From assembly GCF_938029845.1 (NCBI RefSeq), contig NZ_CALHGG010000064.1, positions 1 through 14,442 on the forward strand: a stretch of 14,442 nucleotides of DNA. The letters run 5' to 3'. This stretch comes from an uncultured Capnocytophaga sp. (lineage in GTDB: Bacteria > Bacteroidota > Bacteroidia > Flavobacteriales > Flavobacteriaceae). The notes beneath the pieces are model-generated. The model saw only the letters and a list, made by a program, of their open reading frames with translations. It had not been told where the DNA came from and did not search any database. Of this stretch, positions 1-6,698 are shown in pieces; the stretch's first letter is position 1; each line of letters begins with the position of its first letter. The position numbers were made by a program, and so were the translations under genes.

Positions 1-2
1 TT

Positions 3-761
3 ATGACGATATTTACAGAAACTTATAAGGTGCGCAGCACCCAAGTGAATTTGAATAACCAATTAGGCCTTTATGGTGTATTGGGGATGTTACAGGACAT
101 AGCGGCAGAGCATGCAGCTTCCTTAGGCTTTGGCTATAAGGATTTGGTCAAAAAGGGCTTTTTTTGGGCACTCATTCAGCAGAAGCTCAAGATGTATGAA
201 TGGCCCCAGTGGAACGAACGAGTAACCATACACACATGGTCATTGCCTGTTCAAGGCGTGTATGCCTTCCGTCAGTTTGAAATCTATGTAAGAGATCGCA
301 AGATAGGGGAGAGTACCTCTACTTGGATTACTATGGATATTGCTTCCCGCAAGCCCATTGATATGAGTGAAAACCAAGAGATATTCAAGCCTCGCCGAGA
401 CGGTGGTATCGCTATGCAAACCGAGAGGGTACTCTTACCTGAAGAGATGATCCATGTGGTAGATTTCAAAGTAAAAATCAGTGACTTAGACGTCAATTCT
501 CATGTCAATAATGTGAAATACACCCAGTGGGCATTGGATATGATGCGTGAGCAAGATCACCGCCAATGGGTGATTCAGGAATACGATATTAATTTTCTCT
601 CAGAGACCTTCCTTGGAGATACCATGCAGGGCTATAAGAGCCGAGGTCGCTACCTCAACCCCGAAAAGACCCTTGTGGAGACTTATCTCTGTGCCCAAAA
701 AGAAGGAGGGGCTAAGCCTGCTTTTATTGCGAAATGGAAAGCAAAATCAATTGTTAATTAG
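3..761 (+). CDS. Acyl-ACP thioesterase (FatA/FatB-like, double hotdog)
   Basis: This 252-residue protein resembles the acyl-ACP thioesterases of Bacteroidota and plants. Those enzymes are cytoplasmic and hydrolyse acyl-acyl-carrier-protein to end fatty-acid elongation. The strongest evidence is the second hotdog motif DLDVNSHVNNVKYTQW at residues 161-176, which holds the Asp, Asn and His (D163, N165, H167) and the HVNN signature expected of the active site; an acidic stretch (residues 194-201) follows on the next strand. The first hotdog covers roughly residues 1-135. The length is normal for the bacterial family. The ATG at position 3 is used because the family begins near this sequence, but only two bases lie upstream, so a slightly earlier start cannot be excluded. 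Its stop is five bases before mnmG, suggesting one transcript; I see no functional link between the two. Chain-length preference cannot be read from the sequence. Confidence 0.9.
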   Translation: MTIFTETYKVRSTQVNLNNQLGLYGVLGMLQDIAAEHAASLGFGYKDLVKKGFFWALIQQKLKMYEWPQWNERVTIHTWSLPVQGVYAFRQFEIYVRDRKIGESTSTWITMDIASRKPIDMSENQEIFKPRRDGGIAMQTERVLLPEEMIHVVDFKVKISDLDVNSHVNNVKYTQWALDMMREQDHRQWVIQEYDINFLSETFLGDTMQGYKSRGRYLNPEKTLVETYLCAQKEGGAKPAFIAKWKAKSIVN

Positions 762-766
762 AAAAG

Positions 767-2626
767 ATGTACGACGTTATAGTAGTCGGAGCGGGACATG
801 CAGGCTGTGAAGCTGCTGCCGCTGCCGCCAATACAGGGGCAAAGACCCTACTTATTACCATGCAACTGCAGAACATGGCACAGATGTCCTGTAATCCCGC
901 AGTAGGAGGCATTGCCAAAGGGCAGATAGTCCGTGAGATCGATGCACTGGGGGGCTATATGGGCATTATCACTGACCAAACCGCCATTCAGTTCAAGATG
1001 CTTAACAAATCCAAAGGGCCTGCCATGTGGAGTCCCCGTGCCCAAAGCGACCGTATGCGTTTTTCGGAGGCTTGGCGCTTGCAGCTAGAGAAGCTTCCTA
1101 ATCTTGATTTTTTTCAAGAAATGGTTACAGAAGTACTCATAGAGGGCGACAAGGCTGTTGGGGTTAAAACCTCCCTTGGAAGCGAGATACGCGCCAAGAG
1201 TGTGGTGCTTACCAATGGTACTTTTCTCAATGGTGTATTGCATATTGGTCTGAAAACCCTTGGTGGGGGTAGGGCAGGGGAGAAAGCCGCTAAGGGCATC
1301 ACCGAGTGCTTGGTTGCCCATGGGTTTGAAGCAGGACGCATGAAAACAGGTACCCCTCCGCGCGTAGATGGGCGTTCTTTGGACTATTCCAAGATGACTC
1401 CCCAACCAGGGGACGAAAACCCTGAGAAATTCTCCTACTTGCCACTAACGAAGCCTCTTGCACATCAGCTGGATTGTTATATGACCTATACCAGCGAGGA
1501 GGTGCATGATATATTGCGTACAGGCTTTGACCGCTCCCCTATGTTTACCGGACGTATTCAGGGAGTGGGGCCGCGCTATTGTCCTTCTATTGAGGATAAG
1601 ATCAACCGCTTTGCCGATAAGGATCGCCATCAGATCTTTGTAGAACCTGAGGGCTGGCATACGGTAGAGATGTATGTCAATGGGTTCTCTACCTCTCTTC
1701 CTGAAGAGATACAATACGACGCCTTGCGCAAGGTAGCAGGTTTCGAGCAGGTGAAGTTTCTCCGCCCAGGTTACGCCATAGAATACGATTATTTTCCGCC
1801 AACACAACTGAAAGCAACCTTAGAGACCAAGCTAGTAGAAAATCTCTTTTTTGCCGGTCAAATCAATGGTACCACAGGTTATGAAGAAGCAGGTGCTCAA
1901 GGGCTCATCGCAGGTATCAATGCCTCCCGTAAGGTGCAAGAGCAATCGCCCTTTGTGCTTAAGCGCAACGAGGCTTATATAGGGGTACTGATAGATGACC
2001 TTATCACCAAGGGTACTGAAGAGCCTTACCGTATGTTCACCTCCCGTGCCGAATACCGTACGCTGCTCAGACAGGATAATGCCGATGCGCGCCTAACTCC
2101 TATGGGCTATGCCTTGGGATTGGCTACCGAAGAGCGTATGCGCCTATTGGAAGAGAAAGAGGCTAAAACAGCCGCTTTTGTACAGTTCTTCAAAGAGACG
2201 AGTATTACCCCCGAAGAAGCTAATCCGCTTTTGGCAAAGTATGATTCTTCTCCTATGAAGCAGGGGGATAAGATGGCTAAGGTACTGGCTCGTCCCAATA
2301 TCACAGTAGCTGACTTTATGGAACTTCCCCAAGTAAGAGAGTTTGCCGATTCTCAACAACTTAGTAAGGAAGTGCTTGAAAATACAGAAATAGAGATCAA
2401 ATACGCCGGTTATATAGAAAAGGAAAAGAACAATGCGGACAAACTCAATCGCTTGGAGGATATCCGCATACCTGAAAGCTTCAATTATGACAAACTTACT
2501 TCCCTCTCCTTCGAGTCGCGGGAAAAGCTTAAGAAAATACGCCCAACGACCCTCTCTCAAGCTTCTCGTATCAGTGGCGTATCGCCAGCGGATATAAGCA
2601 TATTGTTGGTGTATATGGGGAGATAG
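767..2626 (+). CDS. mnmG: tRNA uridine-5-carboxymethylaminomethyl modification enzyme MnmG (GidA)
   Basis: MnmG is the FAD-dependent partner of the GTPase MnmE. The complex installs the (carboxymethyl)aminomethyl group on U34 of certain tRNAs in the cytoplasm. The 619-residue length is normal. Visible signatures are the dinucleotide-binding loop GAGHAG (residues 8-13), SCNPAVGG with conserved Cys42, GTFLNG (151-156), KTGTPPRVDG (193-202), RYCPSIEDK with the second conserved Cys272, and a late FAD-contact region reading GQINGTTGYEEAGAQGLIAG. The C-terminal helical domain, which in the family binds MnmE and tRNA, is intact and ends in ISGVSPADISILLVYMGR. The ATG at 767 begins directly with the family N-terminus MYDVIVVGAGHAG. 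It follows the thioesterase gene by five bases. The gene runs convergently towards the accessory island, and its stop is followed at once by A-rich tandem repeats rather than another gene. Confidence 0.98.
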   Translation: MYDVIVVGAGHAGCEAAAAAANTGAKTLLITMQLQNMAQMSCNPAVGGIAKGQIVREIDALGGYMGIITDQTAIQFKMLNKSKGPAMWSPRAQSDRMRFSEAWRLQLEKLPNLDFFQEMVTEVLIEGDKAVGVKTSLGSEIRAKSVVLTNGTFLNGVLHIGLKTLGGGRAGEKAAKGITECLVAHGFEAGRMKTGTPPRVDGRSLDYSKMTPQPGDENPEKFSYLPLTKPLAHQLDCYMTYTSEEVHDILRTGFDRSPMFTGRIQGVGPRYCPSIEDKINRFADKDRHQIFVEPEGWHTVEMYVNGFSTSLPEEIQYDALRKVAGFEQVKFLRPGYAIEYDYFPPTQLKATLETKLVENLFFAGQINGTTGYEEAGAQGLIAGINASRKVQEQSPFVLKRNEAYIGVLIDDLITKGTEEPYRMFTSRAEYRTLLRQDNADARLTPMGYALGLATEERMRLLEEKEAKTAAFVQFFKETSITPEEANPLLAKYDSSPMKQGDKMAKVLARPNITVADFMELPQVREFADSQQLSKEVLENTEIEIKYAGYIEKEKNNADKLNRLEDIRIPESFNYDKLTSLSFESREKLKKIRPTTLSQASRISGVSPADISILLVYMGR

Positions 2627-2630
2627 AAGA

Positions 2631-2658
2631 TAAAAAGTAAAAGGTAAAAAGTAAAAGG
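2631..2658. repeat. Two tandem copies of a 14-bp A-rich repeat after mnmG
   Basis: Two perfect adjacent copies of TAAAAAGTAAAAGG (2631-2644 and 2645-2658) start four bases after the mnmG stop. Similar A-rich tandem units lie at the other border of the island (11921-11948). Such simple repeats are common between genes in Flavobacteriia, so this is probably not specific to the island. Confidence 0.85.
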
Positions 2659-2703
2659 TGAAAATGCCAATCAATGGTAGAGAGACAATTGTATAGCCCA
2701 ATT

Positions 2704-2733
2704 CATTAAGACGCAAATTACTGTATCTTAATG
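2704..2733 (+). terminator. Possible weak terminator hairpin after mnmG
   Basis: CATTAAGA at 2704-2711 is the exact reverse complement of TCTTAATG at 2726-2733, giving an 8-bp AT-rich stem with a 14-base loop about 78 bases after the mnmG stop. There is no strong T-run behind it. It is the only candidate 3' structure I see for the thioesterase-mnmG transcript and it is weak. Confidence 0.25.
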
Positions 2734-2735
2734 GA

Positions 2736-2832
2736 TTGTGCCTACTGGCGCGAGCGTACCGCTCATGCCCTCTCCCTCTCCAATTTACTACCTATGTGGC
2801 TTGCATTGCCTGTGGGGCTCACACCTTGCACC
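2736..2832. repeat. Intergenic module copy 1, left arm only (mnmG-side border)
   Basis: It begins near 2743 with CTGGCGCGAGCGTACCGCTC, the left-arm motif seen before most later genes. It continues with CTCTCCAATTTACTACCTA, which recurs at about 3695 in copy 2 and, degenerate, at about 8227 in copy 7. The AGAGCTACAAGCTCT hairpin and right arm are absent; gene A ends immediately after. The matching lone right arm lies at 11892-11920, on the other border of the island. Confidence 0.6.
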
Positions 2833-3489
2833 TTAGGATTTAGGATATATTTTTATCTTAGTATCATCATCCTCTATTTCCCATATGATGTAGGCGCTTT
2901 GGTCAAGATATTCGATTTCATAGGTGCTTTTCAGAAGATTTGGTATCCACAAATCTCGCTCAATAGAGACTATTCTATTGTCAGAATATTTATATACGAG
3001 TTTTGAAAACCTGTTATCATTATGTAAGTTATAGCTCTCAATTACTTTATCATTCAATAATTTTACATAAGTTATACGGTTAATCTTAGTTGGTTCTTCA
3101 CTTATATGAGAACTAGATAATTTTATTTCAAAAATACCCCCTTGAATATAGATATATAAAAACCTTGTAACTACCCATTCTTTTTCGTAGTTATTATAAA
3201 AATTATACTCTAATCTACCTACAATCTTATCTTCACTATCAAAGAAATAGTACTTTACATGTTTACTTATAGGGGGTTCATTTTTCAAAAATCTCCCCAA
3301 CTTATAGCCTAGTAATTCCGTCTCAAATGGTTCTAATTGGTACGCTGAAAGTATTGTCTTAGACCATTTTGTATAATGAGTTTTCAGTTTTACCTCTTCT
3401 AGTAGTTGAGGTATTTTAAGAGTATATTCCTCTTTATATTTTTCTAAAAATTCTCTCATATCATTGGTGTTTATCAGGTTTGGTTCCAT
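2833..3489 (-). CDS. Gene A: unrecognised 218-residue protein, orphan immunity candidate
   Basis: I do not recognise a family. The N-terminal 60 residues look helical and charged. From about residue 75 onward the protein is a run of alternating hydrophobic strands with many Tyr, Trp and Ile residues (for example YKYSDNRIVSIERDLWIP), suggesting a beta-rich C-terminal domain. There is no signal peptide, membrane segment or catalytic motif. The ATG at 3489 is used; an in-frame ATG at 3459 is the alternative. It is the last gene of the minus-strand array, and module copy 1 abuts its 3' end. Just upstream (3524-3604) is a short open tail that may be the end of a lost toxin gene, a layout expected of an immunity gene that outlived its toxin. 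The role is inferred from context only. Confidence 0.75.
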   Translation of the reverse strand: MEPNLINTNDMREFLEKYKEEYTLKIPQLLEEVKLKTHYTKWSKTILSAYQLEPFETELLGYKLGRFLKNEPPISKHVKYYFFDSEDKIVGRLEYNFYNNYEKEWVVTRFLYIYIQGGIFEIKLSSSHISEEPTKINRITYVKLLNDKVIESYNLHNDNRFSKLVYKYSDNRIVSIERDLWIPNLLKSTYEIEYLDQSAYIIWEIEDDDTKIKIYPKS

Positions 3490-3523
3490 GTTTTTTAATA
3501 GCTTAAATTCAATAGCTTACAGC

Positions 3524-3604
3524 TTAAAATTCTCCTTTGACATATTTCGTGTTGCTATTGTTCTCTATATAAGGTGCGATAAAAGCTGTCTGAAAAGCCT
3601 TGTC
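3524..3604 (-). pseudogene. Possible C-terminal stub of a lost toxin upstream of gene A
   Basis: A minus-strand frame reads DKAFQTAFIAPYIENN (from 3604 down to 3557) and then SNTKYVKGEF to a TAA at 3524-3526, 34 bases before the ATG of gene A. The composition is protein-like and the stub begins just where the repeated module 2 starts, as if the upstream part had been replaced by recombination. I do not recognise the domain. It could be a chance open frame of about 27 codons, or the true end of a deleted toxin whose immunity protein is gene A. Confidence 0.35.
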
Positions 3605-3796
3605 CTTAGGGCGATTTGCAAATCGCCCTTACAACAGGATGCAAGATAACTGATTATCTCCGCTGACAAAAGCGAGTTGCTTATGCCCTTATCGCTCTCC
3701 AATTTACTGCCTAAAAGTAGTAGCTTCTTAGTTGGTTATAGAGCTACAAGCTCTTAGCTTTGTGGGCACGAGCTGCAAGAAACGCGCCAGTGAGGT
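3605..3796. repeat. Intergenic module copy 2
   Basis: This full-length copy lies between genes A and B. It opens with a perfect 22-bp palindrome at 3608-3629 centred on ATTTGCAAAT. It then carries a left-arm variant (CGCTGACAAAAGCGAGTTGC), the middle hairpin AGAGCTACAAGCTCT (3740-3754), and a short-form right arm GGGCACGAGCTGCAAGAAAC plus GCGCCAGTGAGG (3764-3792). The right arm ends within a few bases of the stop codon of gene B. Positions 3628-3772 are near-identical to 4633-4776. Confidence 0.85.
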
Positions 3797-3797
3797 A

Positions 3798-4571
3798 TTA
3801 TTTTTGTAAATCATAATATCGAACTCCATTTACATAACAATTGGGTAAAGCTTCTCTAAAAAGCATTATATCTTTTTTGGAAGATTCAATTGCTATTTTT
3901 TTTAAGTTCTTTAATTGCTGTAAAGTTTCTATGTTTTTATGACTTTTAGCAGCCCTTGTTCCTGTTAATATTAATTGTGTTACCTGATGTTCACTTGTTA
4001 GAAAACTTAAGTCTTCTAAATTCTTATTATCTGATAAGTTTACAAAAATCAAGCTAGTTAATTCTTTTATAAAACTATAATCAAAGAGATGATTACACTT
4101 GTTTATTTCCAAAAATTTCATTTCTTTGCATCGCTCTAATCCTTTTATTATTTCTAATTTAGGCAAATTGCCTATTGTAAATAATTGTAAGTTAGGATTA
4201 TCTACATAAATTTCAGTGGCTTTACGACACATTTTTGCGGAAAATTTTAATAGTCTTTTTCCATATTGCGATATATCAATTTTAGGAAGAGGAGCTTCAA
4301 ATAATAAAGTATACCATTCGTTAGATTTAGTTTCATATGGATGTAATTCTTTATCCTTTCCTTTTCTTTCATAAATATATCTGTTGCGAACAATAGTGTT
4401 TAGCGCTGCTATTTCATATAGATTTAGCTCCATAAAGAATAACGCTTCTATATCCTTAATATCCTTTATATTAGGAATAGGGCGTAATAGTTCTTTGGTA
4501 TTATCCACTGTAAAATAATTTTGTGGCTTATTAATTACGTTTTCTTTTACAATAGCTAATAGTTTTTCCAT
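3798..4571 (-). CDS. Gene B: leucine-rich-repeat protein, immunity candidate
   Basis: A 257-residue cytoplasmic protein. Residues 1-100 form a mixed N-terminal part. From about 120 to 235 there are 20-25-residue leucine-rich repeats, seen in PNLQLFTIGNLPKLEIIKGL, MKFLEINKC, LTSLIFVNLSDNKNLEDLSF and LKNLKKIAIES. The phrase EDLSFL also occurs in the second LRR protein of this island (6699-7484), so the two may be distant relatives. There is no signal peptide or membrane segment. Short LRR proteins are frequent in polymorphic-toxin immunity loci, and the position between two repeat modules fits; no enzymatic role is evident. The ATG at 4571 is preceded by a possible Bacteroidota -7 element (TATGTTTG at 4598-4591). 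Confidence 0.8.
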   Translation of the reverse strand: MEKLLAIVKENVINKPQNYFTVDNTKELLRPIPNIKDIKDIEALFFMELNLYEIAALNTIVRNRYIYERKGKDKELHPYETKSNEWYTLLFEAPLPKIDISQYGKRLLKFSAKMCRKATEIYVDNPNLQLFTIGNLPKLEIIKGLERCKEMKFLEINKCNHLFDYSFIKELTSLIFVNLSDNKNLEDLSFLTSEHQVTQLILTGTRAAKSHKNIETLQQLKNLKKIAIESSKKDIMLFREALPNCYVNGVRYYDLQK

Positions 4572-4590
4572 TATTATTACTTTTTATAGT

Positions 4591-4598
4591 CAAACATA
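4591..4598 (-). promoter_or_regulatory. Possible Bacteroidota -7 promoter element for gene B
   Basis: The minus strand reads TATGTTTG, matching the Bacteroidota consensus TAnnTTTG, about 20 bases upstream of the gene B ATG. I could not find a convincing TTG-type -33 box at the expected spacing. It is the only exact TAnnTTTG match I noticed close upstream of an island gene. Confidence 0.35.
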
Positions 4599-4628
4599 TT
4601 CAGAATACAGATAAATAGAATAAAGAAT

Positions 4629-4827
4629 CGTTCTTACAACAGGACGCAAGATAACTGATTATCTCTGCTGACAAAAGCGAGTTGCTTATGTTGCTATCAC
4701 TATCTAATTCATTGCCTAAAAGTAGCGCTTTCTCAGTTGGTTATAGAGCTACAAGCTCTTGGTATTGTAGGTACAAGTTAAAGTCGCTGAATACCTGCAA
4801 GCGAGTATGTGAATCGTGCCAGCGGGG
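4629..4827. repeat. Intergenic module copy 3 (long-form right arm)
   Basis: It lies between genes B and C. Its first 144 bases (4633-4776) nearly duplicate 3628-3772 of copy 2, including AGAGCTACAAGCTCT at 4745-4759. The right arm (4774-4826) is the long form, with internal text GTCGCTGAATACCTGCAAGC before the terminal GTGCCAGCGGGG. The same long arm recurs almost base for base at 8295-8350 and 10623-10676. Confidence 0.85.
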
Positions 4828-4860
4828 CAATAATTCTGCCACTCGTTAGTAAAACATTCC

Positions 4861-5220
4861 CTAATATATTCCTGTAACATCATCATATTTTTCCAAACAA
4901 ACTTCATCAGCAATACCATAAAGATCTTGCATAGAATTATCTCCTAAAGAAAAAGGTATCTCTTGAGGATTATTTACAATATGATTATAGAACTCTTGTC
5001 CTCTACTCACTACCCAATGAGATATATCTTCAATACCATCTTCGGACTCTTCCATATATTGTGTGTATGGAAAAACTTGCAAAACTGATGAGAAATCAAC
5101 AAATATTTCCTGAAAATTGATAAGTTCATCTTTATCAAATTCTGTAAGAATATTTTTCAATATCTCTCTATTAGTATCCGATTCCTCTATAATATTCCAA
5201 AACCATTGTTCTTTATTCAT
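4861..5220 (-). CDS. Gene C: DUF4240-family protein
   Basis: This 119-residue protein matches the DUF4240 pattern as I know it: an N-terminal W-F-W-x-I-I-E motif (NKEQWFWNIIEES), a segment like FDKDELINFQEIF, a middle region with Asp and Glu clusters (MEESEDGIEDISHWVVSRG), and FYNHIVNNP after it. In DUF4240 proteins the central D-F-x-x-W-L-I-S-R-G block is the most conserved part and is visible here as DISHWVVSRG. Its biochemical function is not known to me; members often occur singly or in immunity-type loci. The ATG at 5220 is chosen because it starts exactly at the domain; an upstream TTG at 5247 in the same frame would add nine residues. It is cytoplasmic, with no membrane segment. Confidence 0.85.
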   Translation of the reverse strand: MNKEQWFWNIIEESDTNREILKNILTEFDKDELINFQEIFVDFSSVLQVFPYTQYMEESEDGIEDISHWVVSRGQEFYNHIVNNPQEIPFSLGDNSMQDLYGIADEVCLEKYDDVTGIY

Positions 5221-5255
5221 GCTATATTTTTTAATGTGATTTTTCAACTTTTATT

Positions 5256-5372
5256 CTCCCACTGGTGCGAACCATGTTACCTGTTCCCTAAAAGTAGCGC
5301 CTTCTAAGTTTGTTATAGAGCTACAAGCTCTTAGTATTATAGGCACGAGTTACAAACTCGCGCCAGCGGGGG
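5256..5372. repeat. Intergenic module copy 4 (compact)
   Basis: A compact copy between genes C and D: shortened left arm CCCACTGGTGCGA (5258-5270), the CCCTAAAAGTAGCGCCTTCT segment shared with copies 2 and 3, the hairpin AGAGCTACAAGCTCT at 5317-5331, and a well-paired right arm GGCACGAGTTACAAACTCGC then GCCAGCGGGGG (5342-5372). The right arm stops 15 bases from the stop codon of gene D. Confidence 0.85.
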
Positions 5373-5387
5373 ATATATTATTAGAAC

Positions 5388-5750
5388 TTAATAGTTTTTT
5401 AAATTTACTTTCATCTTTTCATACTTGCTTTCTAAATATCTTAACAACTTCTCCAATACATCTTTGTGATGAAAGTTGGAATTAGTTGTATTTTCTGCAA
5501 GTTTCTGTTTTATATAGTTATAAGAGCTTACATTACCATCATACGATGTGATTATTCCCACAAGCTCTGGGAGGGTTTCGTCTAAACATCTATCTGCTTT
5601 AATAATAGCATTTACCATAACTATTATACATAGCTCAGGAGAAAACTTATATAATATATCAAGGGCATAATCAAAAATTTCCTCTGTATTAGAGTAATCC
5701 AAGTTCTCACATTGAGTGATAAGTTCTTTATAATATGTTTCTATATTCAT
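5388..5750 (-). CDS. Gene D: unrecognised all-helical 120-residue protein
   Basis: I do not recognise a family. The sequence is almost wholly helical by eye: four or five amphipathic segments (for example NTEEIFDYALDILYKFSPEL, LDETLPELVGIITSYDG and KDVLEKLLRYLESKYEKMK) that resemble HEAT-like or other helical immunity folds. There is no signal sequence or catalytic motif. The ATG at 5750 (MNIETYYKEL) is preferred; an in-frame ATG at 5765 would add five residues. The gap to gene E is only about 55 bases and contains a downstream box but no inverted-arm module, so D and E may have moved together as a two-gene unit. The immunity role is inferred from context. Confidence 0.7.
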   Translation of the reverse strand: MNIETYYKELITQCENLDYSNTEEIFDYALDILYKFSPELCIIVMVNAIIKADRCLDETLPELVGIITSYDGNVSSYNYIKQKLAENTTNSNFHHKDVLEKLLRYLESKYEKMKVNLKNY

Positions 5751-5783
5751 AATTAGAATTTTCATTAATTTTTATTGATATAT

Positions 5784-5808
5784 GTTTGATAATATATCTG
5801 AAACATTA
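5784..5808 (-). repeat. Downstream box after gene E
   Basis: The minus strand reads TAATGTTTCAGATATATTAT and overlaps the stop codon of gene E. A close relative, TAATGTTTCAGATGTGTTGT, occurs at 7730-7711, and looser ones follow genes G, I, L and M. In this copy the frame reads NVSDILSNIYQ to a stop. Confidence 0.5.
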
Positions 5809-6132
5809 CCCTTTTTTCCAATTAAGGTATCGTGTATTTAATACTTCTTTCCATTCTTTACTTGGGCATAGGCTAATAACTTCTAAATAACCTTGTTCAT
5901 CTTGTGTTAGCAAACTTTCAATGAGTCTTACCAAGTCCCAATGCAAGTCATAGAAAAAACCTTCAGGGAAAATAGAAATTATCGCTTTTGCTTCTTCAAA
6001 ACTAATAGGGCTTTCTATATTAGAAATAACGGCGTCGTATTTTTCTATTAATGATAAGATATCCTCAGTATCTTCTAATGTTTCGGTAGGCATTCGCCCA
6101 ATATTTTTCAATTCTAAAACTTCTTTTCTCAT
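5806..6132 (-). CDS. Gene E: Imm30-like small immunity protein
   Basis: This 108-residue cytoplasmic protein resembles, from memory, the Imm30 immunity family. Residues 43-66 contain FEEAKAIISIFPEGFFYDLH followed by WDLVRLIESLL, and the C-terminus has a CPSKEWKEVLNTRYLNW motif, both typical of that family (W-x-L-x-x-x-I-E, then P-x-W-x-x-x-L-x-x-R-x-L-N). Imm30 proteins are predicted to protect against polymorphic toxins; the cognate toxin is absent here. The ATG at 6132 is used. Upstream, a minus-strand frame ending in WLFILYLTQLNKI overlaps this ATG as ATGA; this may be chance. No signal peptide. The assignment would need a profile search; a HEAT-like helical protein of another family is the alternative. 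Confidence 0.7.
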   Translation of the reverse strand: MRKEVLELKNIGRMPTETLEDTEDILSLIEKYDAVISNIESPISFEEAKAIISIFPEGFFYDLHWDLVRLIESLLTQDEQGYLEVISLCPSKEWKEVLNTRYLNWKKG

Positions 6133-6189
6133 ATTTTATTTAATTGAGTTAGATATAAAATAAACAACCACTTTTTAGATCTCGCACAA

Positions 6190-6236
6190 AGCCAGCAAGG
6201 GCACGAGCTGCAAGAAACGCGCCAGCGGGGGGTATA
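6190..6236. repeat. Intergenic module copy 5 (right arm only)
   Basis: Only a right arm is present: GGGCACGAGCTGCAAGAAAC followed by GCGCCAGCGGGGGG, ending at 6232, a few bases from the stop codon of gene F. It is the same short form as in copy 2. No left arm or middle hairpin is seen in 6133-6190, so this copy is truncated. Confidence 0.75.
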
Positions 6237-6539
6237 TTACCAAATTTTCCCATTTTTATCCACATACAATATCTCTCCTTTTAATCTACAAAACCATTTG
6301 AATAAAGTTAAGTCTCCATAAGGGTTTTTTATAACAATTCCCTCTGAAAAAATAAAAGAAGGTTCTCCTTTATCATCTGTATCATCTGTATAAAGATATA
6401 CATACATCCCTTCTTTCAAGGTAATTTTCTTCCCTGAATAATCTATAACAAAGTCCTCTCTTGATAGTTTGACAACATCATTATCAACAATCCGATCATT
6501 GTCTATATCCACCTTAATTCTACTGTCTATTGGTTTCAT
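6237..6539 (-). CDS. Gene F: small beta-rich protein, immunity candidate
   Basis: A 100-residue protein I cannot assign. Alternating hydrophobic residues suggest a beta fold: KKITLKEGMYVYLYTDD, PSFIFSEGIVIKNP and FKWFCRLKGEILYVDKNG. The order 'LKEGMYVYLYTDD ... GEPSFIFSEGIV ... W-F-C' is familiar to me from small proteins in toxin-immunity loci of Bacteroidota, but I cannot name a family. Cytoplasmic, no signal peptide. The ATG at 6539 is used. Nine bases upstream is the stop of a possible toxin stub (6549-6650), the tight spacing expected between a toxin C-terminus and its immunity gene. Confidence 0.7.
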   Translation of the reverse strand: MKPIDSRIKVDIDNDRIVDNDVVKLSREDFVIDYSGKKITLKEGMYVYLYTDDTDDKGEPSFIFSEGIVIKNPYGDLTLFKWFCRLKGEILYVDKNGKIW

Positions 6540-6548
6540 TTCAAATAA

Positions 6549-6650
6549 TTATAATTTAAATTCAAGAACATCTTCTTTTATCTTTTGGAACTGGGTGTAT
6601 TTTTTTTCAAATCTCGGACAAATATTTTTGTTTATAATTAATTGAAAACA
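6549..6650 (-). pseudogene. Possible C-terminal stub of a lost toxin upstream of gene F
   Basis: The minus strand has an open frame of about 34 codons ending NICPRFEKKYTQFQKIKED then VLEFKL and a TAA at 6549-6551, nine bases before the ATG of gene F. The region is otherwise AT-rich and unassigned. It reads like a charged, helical protein end. With only about 34 codons it may be chance, but the spacing to gene F is suggestive of a toxin-immunity junction. Confidence 0.35.
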
Positions 6651-6698
6651 AATTGTTTAAACACAAATTTTAACACATTTTAATAAACATGAGTGGCA

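Noticed and set aside
2144..2716. Long minus-strand open frame opposite the end of mnmG
   Set aside because: It is the antisense shadow of an intact, highly conserved mnmG and its translation resembles no protein.
2731..3006. Plus-strand 91-codon open frame
   Set aside because: It covers the border repeat and then runs antisense to gene A; the translation has no domain-like features and gene A explains the sequence better.
3541..3543. Tiny ORF MSKENFKL upstream of gene A
   Set aside because: Only eight codons. It resembles the start of gene I (MSKKEL), but this is too short to support a gene or a vestige.
3608..3629. Operator for a regulator at the 22-bp perfect palindrome
   Set aside because: It occurs at the edge of a repeat module in a region without a regulator gene, and similar GGGCGATTTGCAAATCGCCC-type palindromes are, as I recall, ordinary dispersed repeats in Bacteroidota.
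5221..5247. Extended N-terminus of gene C from a TTG start
   Set aside because: The DUF4240 domain begins right after the ATG at 5220; the extra nine residues run towards the repeat and add nothing recognisable.
6133..6185. Toxin stub ending in LTQLNKI overlapping the gene E start
   Set aside because: The frame overlaps the ATG as ATGA, but its short AT-rich translation lacks protein-like character and could easily be chance, so it is not listed as a feature.
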